Shown here: positions 1 to 9,602 of the stretch, piece by piece
Layout of the letters: each line of letters begins with the position of its first letter
Position numbering within the stretch: position 1 is the first letter of the stretch
Assembly: GCA_004009845.1 (NCBI GenBank)
Contig: RMBW01000149.1
Span: 1-54,493, forward strand
Origin: Davidsoniella eucalypti
Lineage: Eukaryota; Ascomycota; Sordariomycetes; Microascales; Ceratocystidaceae
Reading direction: 5' to 3'
DNA: 54,493 nt
The notes under the pieces: model-generated
Seen by the model: the letters and a program-made list of their open reading frames with translations, nothing else
What the model was told of the DNA's origin: nothing
Databases searched by the model: none
Program-made: the position numbers and the translations under genes

Positions 1-183
1 CAAGGTATCATCATTGAAGTCGTCGCCAGTCTCCTCGAGTTTGTCGCCAAGACCATCGTAGGTATCTTCGAAATCGATAGCCTCGCCCTCGTTATCGCCA
101 GAAAGCCCGGCGAACGGGTCATAAGCTTGCGAAAAGCCAGGACCCGAGGCGTTGTGGCGCCCATTGCCACTGAAGAAGGCCAT
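1..183 (-). CDS. PAT1: Pat1, mRNA decapping / P-body factor (N-terminus only)
   Basis: The minus strand from the ATG at 181-183 reads 61 codons and leaves the window at base 1. It begins MAFFSGNGRHN, continues with YDPFAGLSGD and then FEDTYDGLGDKLEETGDDFN. The acidic 'DTYDGLGDKLEETGD' block after a 'DPFAGLSG' segment is the conserved N-terminus of fungal Pat1 proteins. Pat1 is a scaffold that bridges the Lsm1-7 ring, Dhh1 and the decapping enzyme on deadenylated mRNA in cytoplasmic P-bodies; the short acidic N-terminal segment is the Dhh1-binding part in characterised homologues. No intron is seen in this fragment. The Lsm-binding C-terminal domain is outside the window, so integrity of the whole gene cannot be judged. 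Identity rests on this N-terminal signature alone. Confidence 0.85.
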   Translation of the reverse strand, partial: MAFFSGNGRHNASGPGFSQAYDPFAGLSGDNEGEAIDFEDTYDGLGDKLEETGDDFNDDTL

Positions 184-2967
184 CTTGGCCAATGTCGAGA
201 TATGTGTCGAAGGTTACTATTAATAATGTGTTAGGAGTCATGTCAACTGATATTGCATGTATGTATAAGCTCTTGTAGCCTATAGATGTAGCACTAGAGC
301 GTAGCTATGGTATGGAGAATAAAACTTACCAATGCTAGCGAATAGATACCACTAGATCAATATGACTCGGTCAATTTGATATCGAGTGTAGCAAGAGTCC
401 AGTTATGCCAAGAAAGAGGGAACGAACGCGCCTCTCTACTGGATTTACAATTGCTAGATTCAATCGGCACCAGGTCGATTTAAGAAATGAATTGCTAGTC
501 TTGCAGTCCAGTCAAGACTATAAGAGATAAATAAAAATGCCACGATGGCAGGAGAAAGAAGCCTTGATGATGTTGAGATGGAAAGAAGATGGATCAGAAG
601 ATTTGGCCGATTACAGTTAATCCTTGCTAGAGGGGCACTCATTATTGGACCAATTACGATGGTTTGTTTTTGAGGCGTAGGTGCCACAAGCGCCTCATTA
701 CTTGACTCGAGTCGGCTGCTTTCAACATGATGATATCATAGAGTCGGGATTCTTTACTAGAAATTTACATAGAACGAGTTCTTTTCTATGCTATCCACTG
801 CCTAGACCCATCGAAATCCACGTTTTCATTGCCACGGAAATGGCTTGCCACCTCAACGTTAAGTCGGTATCGCACCTGTATAACCCCATTGTGGTATTAA
901 CCCTTAGACTATAACGGCTTACGAAAATACGTTCAATTGTGAGATTAATCATTGGTGCGGAAATAACGGTGAAGTATAGTAAATAACAAATATACCATAC
1001 TATAGTGACATTCCAATTGCTCGGAATGCAATATCTAGGCCCCCTCGATACGTCTTGCGTCGGGATTAATGCCCTAAAAATCATGTGTCCTATTCTAACG
1101 AGAAAGCATTATCTTGTCTATGGCTTTTGATAATTTTTTCGAAAGCGCTTAGTATGTAGATGCATAGAAACCCACAGTTACTTGTAGTTATGTGTGTCTG
1201 ATGCGCAAATCTACATGTATGTTGAGCATTTAGTGTACTCAAAACGTCTGATGGGCTAGATATGACGGCAGACCGGCATATCGTGACTGGGCTATGTCTC
1301 AAGAGCTCTACTGGGTAGATTGTTGGCCCTATTCGTTATTTTTTTTTGTTTGGATAAATTTTCAAGGCGCGTCATTTATAGTAGCATTAAATTGAAGGTT
1401 TCTCCGAATTCTGAACCACAAGCTACATACATATATATACAACTACTTTCTTCTTGGTAGCAGAACGTTTCGATGGTTGTAAATCTCGGGTTCGTTCTCT
1501 ATAGGCTCTCTCTACCCTTGAAAGCGGTGAAAGCTTTGGAGACAAACTGCACCTTCAAGAACAAAGTAAATCGATGGTTTTTAACACCAAGCAGAGGTCT
1601 GAGCGGGTTTTACAACTATACTGATGTGCTTATCTTCATAGCTCTACAGCTCCATAAGATAAATGAATTAAATTTTTTTTTTACTGATGTGCTCAATTGA
1701 CACCCTGATCCTAGTAAGTAGTCTACGAACTAGATATGATCACATATAATAACATGACCAACGCAGACGATGACGCGGAGTGCGGTTGCGATGCCGGCAA
1801 GCTACTGATGCAGTTGACAGATAGTATGTTGGTATACTGGCTGACGTATCATTTCATCTGAAAAAGTGTCATGTAGCAAAAAAGTTCCACCTGCATATTT
1901 TGGTCTTGGCCACGGTGTTATGGAACTCGTGTCTCGCAAGCTTAGTTATCGTGATGACTTCGCCCTTGCAGGCTGAATACACATTGTAGCAGATACATGT
2001 GTATATAGAATGTATGGTATATCTGTACGCACTACATACAATTATTGCTTTGTGTGTAATGGGTTCAAGATCTGCAGCGACTCTGCAGTAAGAAAGTCCT
2101 GCATATGAGCTCCAGGCATAAATAAGCATAGCGAGCGATGAAGACAAAAGTAAGACATTGGAATCTTCAGCAGAGTGATTGTCTTGAATTGTCTGATATG
2201 GGTCCATTTCTCGAGCTGTCCTTTAGTATTGTAGACAGACATGGACTTCTTTCATAGAGAAACAACCAGCCAAGCCAAGCGATGTGTGTTCCAGACTGGA
2301 TGATATGCTTTCTCGTGTTCAGGTACGGAGTACGAGTATCTACTCGCTTCGATTATTGCTTGGTTACCTGGTCTGTTCGTGTTTCCATGGGCTAATCAGG
2401 CGGGGATTAGGCGCCCTCTTCTCCTAGTGGAAGTCTGCTTTGGCGGTGGACGAACAATAGGAATGCCGTTGCAACTACTACTATGCCGCGTTGAGGAAAA
2501 AAAAAAGATGGTCCAGAATCTCGTATTATTCTGATGTGTACCTATATAATTGACAACCCTGGCCCATGGCCTAAATAGGACACCCACCAGCTTCCACTCA
2601 CCTTCTACTGATATTCTCGGCCCAGGTAAGAAACTGGGGAGCGCACGGGACACCAGGGTTGACCAATATCATAAGCTAGTCATACAATTTAGTCTCATAC
2701 GTCAAGATATGGTACGAACATCGCGACTCTTAACATTCATCTTATCAAATACCTTAGCATAGTACTGTAATGTTTTTCATGAATGTTGAATGGCAGACAG
2801 TTAGTTGAAAGTCATAGTGACTAGTTTAAATGATAGTGAGTAACTATATGGTATCTAAACAAGAGATCATTCAATAAATCTCTAGTGGTGGAGAAATAAA
2901 ACTCTATGATAAAAAAAAACCAATCTGAAATGAAAAATTAAACAAAAAAGATCACAGGCGAAATGAC
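184..2967. other. Gene-free region upstream of PAT1
   Basis: This 2.8-kb AT-rich stretch lies between the 5' end of PAT1 and the 3' end of BIR1. Only short open frames (under 115 codons) without family resemblance or plausible splice structure occur. It must hold the PAT1 promoter (next to 184) and the BIR1 3' untranslated region (below 2968). The one structured item is a 51-bp insert flanked by 12-bp direct repeats at 1619-1693, annotated separately. Confidence 0.6.
1619..1693 (+). repeat. Short tailed element flanked by 12-bp direct repeats (copy 1)
   Basis: TACTGATGTGCT occurs at 1619-1630 and again at 1682-1693. Between them lies a 51-bp insert (1631-1681) that begins TATCTTCATAGCTCTACAG, contains AGATAAATGAATTAAA and ends in a run of about ten T. 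The same core with an A tail occurs twice near 33.25 kb. Tailed insert plus perfect flanking repeat is the form left by target-primed reverse transcription or a small RNA-derived retroposon, or by an extremely 5'-truncated LINE. No coding capacity. The repeats are seen directly; the mechanism is inference. Confidence 0.6.
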
Positions 2968-5900
2968 TTACTCGGCTACCAATCCCTCCAATACTCTCAT
3001 CGCCTTGCTTCCTTCACTCTCGAAACGACTCACCATCGTCTCGCAATCATGCCGCATCTTCTTCTCTGCCATGGCTGCATTATGGTAGATCCATTGCTCA
3101 ACCGTCATCTCCTCTTCAGCCGCGCTCAGCTGGCCGTCACGGAGAAGATCAGACCAAGCAGAGCCTCCGCTACCACCAGCTGTTGATACTGCTGTTGTTG
3201 TCGATACTAAGGCGTTGCTTGAAACACTGTTGCCGTTCTTCTGGCCGTCTGACTCTTCGCCGTACTCCCGCTGGGCAAACTCTTCGAAGATCTCATCCAC
3301 ATCGATACCGTTCCACGGCGTGTTCGTACGGATGTTCGTCATGACTGTGCGTTTGCCAGGAGATCCGAGCGCCGTAACACCACTACGCGAGGGCGTCGCT
3401 GCCCCAAAAGAAGTAGCACCGCCAGAACCGCTGGGGCTGTTATCGTTGTTACCCTTCATCGTAGCAGCAACGTAGCTATTACTATTGCCGTTGCCTCCAC
3501 TGCCGCCGGTCGGTACAGCCAACACGACCTTTTTAAGCTGCATGTTTTTATTGACGTTGCCATTGCTGTTGTTGCTGTTGTTGCTATTGTTGGCCGTCAG
3601 ACTGGGGATGGACGATGGCGGCTGGTTTTCAGCGTCCGACGCCTGCGGCGACTGTGACGGTGACATGGCATGGCGTACAAAGGGCGACGACCGACCAGCC
3701 ATGGGCGTTGATGGTGCATGTTCCTCCTCTTTCTCTTTCTCCTCCACCTCACCCCCCTGCTGTCGACGCTGCGGTGGTCTCGAGACCGATGGTGGAGTAG
3801 TAGTGTGCTGGATCAACTGCATAGGTTCATCTTCGATTTCCTCCACCTCGGGTTCTTCTTCCTCATGCTGCTCAACAGCCTCCTCGAATTCCTCGTCGTC
3901 GGGTTCTGCATCTTCATAAGCCTCATTATCTTCCTCCGCTTGCGGCTCTGGCTCGGGATTTGGCTCAGCTATGACAGGTACAGGTGATGACGAGCGAGGT
4001 GCTGAAGGAGGAGGGGGAGCAGGCATAGCTTTGGATGCCACCGCCTTAGACTTTTTCTTGGTTGTAGCAGCTTCCTTGGCAACAGCTGATTTTTTCTTTG
4101 GCGGTGACACCTCTGTTTCATCGTCAAAATCATCGGCCATACTCTTCGTTATGGTTGGTAGCCCTGACGAAGTTTGCTGCTGATGTTGTGCACGAGACGG
4201 AGGCCTACTGCCGCCTTTGGGCTTCTTGGTAGCAATAGCAATAGCAATAGCCGACAAGTTCTTAACAATCGTCGTGGATGTACTATGGATACTGCTGGCC
4301 AACTCATCCTCATCTTCGTCTTGGAAAATCTTGGAAGAGGCATTGATGCTAGCAGAGTGTCCGTCCTTCTTGGCCGTATAGCTTTGCTCGGAGGCTGCCG
4401 TAGCCTTAGCCTTAGTTTTAGACACTTTTTGAACGCCCGCGGCTTTACGGCCCTTCTTAGGGACAACGACTTTAGGCTCGGGCTCAGGTGTCGTTGACTT
4501 GGTAGTATGTGCTTCAGTTTCCATGGCTTCAAACTCGGCTTCAACCTCTCGTTCATTGACTTGAGGCTGGGGGTCAAACATGGCGAAGCTGCTATGTGGA
4601 TCTCGTGATGGACTCTTGGCAAAAGGTTGGCGCGGTGGGCTCTTGATGTACTGGTCGCGTTGGGGACTCTTTACCCTCTCTTCAAACCGTTGAATCTTCT
4701 CCTGCACTGGACTCTTGACTCGTTCAACAAGCACTACTTCACGCTCCAACGCGATGGAATCGGATTTCTTATTGATAGCAGAACTCTTGAGGCGTGACTG
4801 GCGTTCCGAGTCAGAATCGGCGCTGAGATCATCATCGTCAGTAAACCGTTCCAAATCAGCTTCTAACTGTTTATCGATTTCATCGTCATCGGGGACTTCG
4901 TCGATCATGGAGTGAACTTGAGTGCTTGACACAGCCGACATGAAGGAGGCATTACTAGAATCTCCTCTTGACGAGCGTGTCGATGCCCTCTGTGCCACCT
5001 TTTGCGGCCACCTTTCTTGGTCGCAGGTTCTGGTTGGAGAAGGCTTAGGTCTTGCGAGGCAATCGATGCTGTGCTACCAGATCTTCCACGACTATTCTTT
5101 TTGGTGCTGGTGCCTCAGCCTCTGTCATGATCGAGTCGTCCATGGCTTCGCTTGGACGCTTGCGGCTTTTTGCTGTAGATTTCTTTTGTGGTGGTGGTGC
5201 TGGTGGTAATACAAGTTCTGATTCTTCTTCGTAATATTCTTCTGCTGGCATTGGCTCTGGCTCGATAGCTTCTTCTTTCTTGGCCCTAGTCTTGCGTCCT
5301 TTAGTTGTGGTTTTCTTCGCTCGAGAAGACCGTTTCGATGCTGTAGATGCTGTTGTCATAACACTATCGTCTGGCTCGGCTGTCACATCAAGTGAAGATA
5401 TCTGTTCTGACATGTAGGTAGCGTTGACAGATTGCATCGAAAGGATCGAAGAGTTGCCTGCGTTCCTTGCCCGTGACTTCTTGCTCTGCTTTAGAGCGAG
5501 TATGATTGGACATCTCGCACTGCGGCTCTCATGTTCATTGCTATAGAACGAATGGCGTTAGTATCTGCGTGGTGGGCAAAGAATATTCTACCAAGAGGAG
5601 AGAAGATAACAACTTACACAGGCTTATCACCAGCTTCCCAGCCATCAAGAGCCAGACTACAATACAAGCAAGTTGCCATATCATCTGATTCTATAGTTGG
5701 CGTATAGACCCAGCCACTCTCAACAAGTTGCTTAGTCTTACACTTCCAACCCTTCTTACTTTCGTGAGGCCATAGGCCGGCAAATGACTCCTTTCGTGCG
5801 GCCACTAGCCCGGGATCTAGAGGGTCGAGTTCGTCATATCCGTCGATGCCGAATTCTGCCGCTTTAAGAATCGCCCATCCGCAAGAGCGCGCATGCTTCA

Positions 5901-6247
5901 AGTGTTCATGGAACGGATTATCACCATCTTCCCATCCATCTAGACCTTTGCCACAGTTAAAGCATATGGTATGATCTGGGTTCGTCGTTGTGGGATCGAA
6001 AAACATGCCAGAGGCGGCCATCTATTGAAACAAAGAGTTAGAAGTCAGTAACAAGTCCCTGTTTTGACGTGCTATATACCCTCCCGCTATTGTAGGTTCC
6101 AAAAACTCACATCTTCTGCACGTATTGCTGCGTGAGGCCAGCGCATGATCTTGCCAGCTCTGCCATTTGTCGTAGAAGCACGCTTTTTGGGGTTGTGAAT
6201 GATGCTAATCTAGCATCATATGCTACAAACTCTTCATGGCAAATCAT
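2968..6247 (-). CDS. BIR1: Bir1/survivin-like chromosomal passenger protein (frame interrupted by three 1-base losses)
   Basis: Three exons: 6111-6247, 5618-6021 and 2968-5540, with introns of 89 and 77 bp. Exon 1 starts MICHEEFVAYDARLASF and ends at RWPHAAIRAED. Exon 2 carries two BIR zinc modules, each C-x2-C-x16-H-x6-C: 'CFNCGKGLDGWEDGD' with its H and C, and 'CLYCSLALDGWEAGD', whose H and C lie across the second intron. The long tail is acidic, Ser/Pro-rich with basic Lys/Arg patches, and ends with the fungal signature MTVEQWIYHNAAMAEKK...MRVLEGLVAE. Bir1 binds INCENP and directs Aurora B to centromeres and the spindle midzone. The frame breaks at A runs at 6184-6188, 5098-5102 and 5000-5003; one added A at each restores about 1038 residues, the usual length class. 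The first 46 codons and the linker are therefore certain only in outline. No other family fits. Confidence 0.92.
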
Positions 6248-7090
6248 GATGCAAGCTTGCTACAGCTGGATGCTTCTGGTGGCACTGCTAAATCGCGTAG
6301 TTATTCTAAGAAAACGTAGCAACTCAGAGGCTCAACAGATGCCCATTTAGACGCTACTTGTAGTGTTTGTAGCCTGTATGAAAGAACCGGTGACGTCTCG
6401 TATAGTGATTATAGTGGCCTTGAAAATACCAAGCGATGGGATCCGTTTGTTTGCGTTTGTTTCTGTCGTCGCTGCCTGTGTACGCGCTGATGTTTGGGTG
6501 TGTCAGCTACTTTTTGGTGGTGAGTAACTGAATACAAGTGTAGAATGTGTGAGATCGTGATGAATAAGTGGATGTTATTTCTGCGCAATGGACAATTAGA
6601 GAGTAGAGGACTCCTGTTGAAATTGAGTGATTATTAAGCCAAAGACTTATGGAAAATATGCTAATTGGGGCGGATGATCGTGATAATTCTAAGAATTTGA
6701 TAGGGAAAACAAAAGATAATGACCAAATTTGGAAACCCTATAAACCTCTTTACGCTATTGCTCTAGTGTTGCTTCCCTTTGAGAAGTTGTTCCATCATTT
6801 GTTTTGTGGGCGGTTGTCCTATTATCCATGATTGGCCCGTGTGGTCGCGTTTGTTTACTTTGGGCGTGTTTATTCACCGCCTTCCTAACAGGGTATCAGT
6901 GCTTCCCAATTCTATCATATCACATCGCGGTATATCGCAGTACTAATTTATTCAATGATTAAGGAAATGAAAAAAGGTATCATATGTATATTCATGCTTA
7001 AAGTGACTAGTGCGTTATCTTTTTCGTGTGCGTTTTCGTTTATCTTTGATTCATGTTGCTTCGTCTAGCTGCATTCTGTCAACTCGTCAT
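6248..7090. other. Intergenic: BIR1 promoter and PRD1 3' region
   Basis: No open frame here looks like a gene. The part next to 6248 must contain the BIR1 5' leader and promoter. The part next to 7090 is the PRD1 3' flank. It lies within the same 3.4-kb interval that carries the frame-breaking base losses, so its sequence may also be less reliable than the rest. Confidence 0.5.
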
Positions 7091-9326
7091 TTATGCAGAG
7101 GGAATGCCAAGTTCCTTGTAGAACGCCTCCGAGTTGGGCTTGCGGCCTAAGAACTCTTCAAGAGTCTTCATCTCTTCTTGGCTACCACCGCGCTCTAAGA
7201 CAGTGTGGCGGTAACGGCGGCCATCAGTAGCGTTCATTGGGTCATCTTTAAACACCGAGTAGAACATATCGGTGGAGTACACCAGAGACGAAAGGTAGCC
7301 GTAGTAGCCAGCATCATAGCCACCCATAAGGTGACCGAAAGTAGCCTCACCATGACCCCAGTTAGAGCTAAGAATTGCGTTAGTACGGGTTTCCTCAATA
7401 CTTTTGTTATCATGCCTATGCTTATATAGTAACACACCTCTTGTCTTCAATATCATCAGGTCCCTGAAGACCGGCAATGTTGGCACGGAGATCATTGTAA
7501 AGCTTGGAAGTATCCAAGTCACAAGCTCGTCGTGAGTCTTCGGGTGTGAACAGCCATGTCGAAGATACCAAAGTGAAGCTGGCGAAGGTTGAACAGAGCT
7601 CCGTTGACGTGCTTGGTAGAAATGAGCTTCTCAATTAGATCCTCGGGGATGGGCTCGCCGGTTTCGACGTGCTTAGACAGGCGCTTCAACACTAGAGGGG
7701 TCCAGCACCAGTTTTCCAGCATCTGAGAAGGGGCTTCAACGAAGTCACGCACGGTGTTGGTGCCATGGAAGCGACTGTACTTGACGCGACCAGCCAAATC
7801 GTGGATACCGTGACCCAGCTCATGGAACAATGTCACGACCTCATCATGCTTCAGCAGAGAAGGACGTTTAGCTGATGGCTTGCTAAAGTTGCAGACCAAG
7901 GCAGTGGCGGGGTAGCGGCGGGAGCCATCCTCACGGAGGAATCCAGGCTGTAGGTTGAAGTTGGCGGCATGGCCGTACTTTCCAGAACGAGGGTGCAGAT
8001 CCAGGTACAGGTAGCCAGCAAAACCATCACCCTCACTAGCATCATCCCACACACTGAAGAGGATGACATCCTCGTGCCATGAGATGTCCTCGCCCTTTCC
8101 AGTGGGGCTAATACGAGCGCGCTCGGCTGCATCCAGTTCATGGAATGAGAAGCCCATGAGCTCTTCGAAGATCTTGAGCATACCGGTGATAGTGCTTTGG
8201 AGAGGGAAATACTCAGCGATAGCATTCTCATCAATGCTGTACTCTTTCTCAATCATTAGACGGTCGTAGTATCGGTGGTCCCAAAGATAGTACTTGTTAT
8301 CGAATTCAATGCCACGAGCTTCAACATCCGCTTTCTTCAATTCGAGAAGTGGGCAACCTCATTTTTACACCATCGGCAAGGCGCGAGCGAAGACCACCAA
8401 GGAATTCGTGAACAGTTTGGGGAGTTTTGGCCATTTTGTCTTCAATGACAAAAGTGGCGTGGTCAGGGTAACCTAGAAGACGGGCAGCCTCATCACGCAA
8501 TGCGATTGTCTCCTTGAAAAGAGCGACGTTTTGGTTGCACTATGTTCTTGATTAGTATTTTCAGTCACAAAATATATAGTTATTTCGATAATCATCTCAC
8601 CTTGTTCTCATTTCCAATGAAGATACGACGACGAGTCTCGGAGTTCTTAGCGAACTTGAGGGCGGGGAACAAATCAGTGTACTTGAATGATAGCTTGAGC
8701 TTTCCCTCATTCTCACCAGTACCCTTTTCGAGGCTGTCCAGTACGTTTTCAGGAACGCCAATCAGTTCTTCGGCAGTGAGCCAAATTCCACCGTTCTCCT
8801 CGTTCAGGCTTTTCTGGAACTCGATCCCTAGAGTAGACAATCGCTTCTTGATCTCCTTGAAGCGATCACGTTGAGGACCAACGGACAGAGACAGACCATT
8901 ATTGATATACCCTTTACGCTCCTTCTCGACATAGCGCAGACTTTCAGGCTCTAGCTTTTCCTGTTCACGACGAGAGTAGATAGCGTCAATGAGCTTGAAG
9001 ACGTCTTCACGCATGCCCATCTCGATCGAAAAATCCTCCATGAGAGCCTCAGCCTTCGACGAGGCAGTGCGCAGGTTAGCGTCAGCAGAAACATACTGGT
9101 AGAAACCCAGGATATGGCTAGTTAAAGAAGACTCGTTGTCCTCGTGAATCTGGGGCAGAACAGTGTTCTTGAAAGCAGCTGATTCGGTAGTTACACTGGC
9201 AACAATCTTGTCCAGTACGCTGCGGATGTCGGTGCACATAGTCTCAGCATCGGCAATGATGGACTCCTTTGTGCCAGTGAACAGCGGCGGCGGCTGTGGC
9301 GGGTTCTGATACTTGGAGGGAATCAT
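7091..9326 (-). CDS. PRD1: Saccharolysin / thimet oligopeptidase family M3 metallopeptidase (frame interrupted by four 1-base losses)
   Basis: Exons 8601-9326, 7438-8539 and 7091-7367; introns of 61 and 70 bp. The start MIPSKYQNPPQPPPLF matches the usual fungal N-terminus. The zinc site HELGH lies at about 7810-7824 in 'VVTLFHELGHGIHDLAGR', and 'FGHLMGGYDAGYYGYLSS' near the C-terminus is the family's substrate-binding loop. The enzyme cleaves short peptides in the cytosol and the mitochondrial intermembrane space. Exon 2 breaks at a T5 run (8362-8366), at 8338-8343, at the G3 run 7542-7544 and at about 7518-7523 (plus-strand bases). Restoring one base at each gives linkers that align without gaps to family members ('...GVKNEVAHFSNLKKAD...' and '...VHTPKTHDELVDLDTSK' apart from one undetermined residue) and a total of about 702 residues, the normal length. 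As written, the frame is not continuous. Confidence 0.93.
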
Positions 9327-9602
9327 GTTGGAATAAGCTGGAAACGATGAATATGGACGATATGCCGGTCGTGGGACTGATATTCTGCTAAGATGCAGTT
9401 GGCCAAGCACAGAGCTAAGGCGAGAAAATGCTCGTGGGGCAGCCACGGTGGTGAATAGGCCGAGGACTAGGAAGAAGAGAGCGACCAGGGTGACCGGCCA
9501 GCTCTTAAGTGATGATGATGGAGAGGGAGATGAAGGAGAGATCTTCGTACGACGGTTGGGTGCCAGCTTGGAGGACGGTAGAGGTGTTTTATACCAAATC
9601 AA
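9327..9602 (-). other. In-frame, ATG-less, acid-free 5' extension of PRD1
   Basis: The PRD1 frame stays open for 92 codons upstream of the first ATG, back to TTG at 9600-9602. It contains no ATG, no Asp and no Glu, many Ser, Pro and Arg, and a hydrophobic stretch 'VTLVALFFLVLGLFTTVAA'. It ends with 'RISVPRPAYRPYSSFPAYS', which looks like a mitochondrial presequence. An in-frame TAG lies a few codons upstream of 9602. It may be an untranslated leader that is open by chance, or a targeting extension started at a non-AUG codon. Confidence 0.35.

Noticed and set aside
3485..3919. 144-codon plus-strand frame opposite BIR1
   Set aside because: Antisense reading of Asn/Ser/Glu repeats producing poly-Leu and poly-Ser; no family resemblance.
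4998..5081. A 34-bp intron in BIR1 that would restore the frame between the third-exon segments
   Set aside because: Shorter than every supported intron here (minimum 50 bp), poor donor (GTAGCA), no branch point, and it would remove sequence that reads as normal Bir1 linker in another frame.
8333..8368. A 34-bp intron in PRD1 starting GTAAAA
   Set aside because: It would delete about ten residues that align with family members once two single bases are restored; too short, and no branch point.
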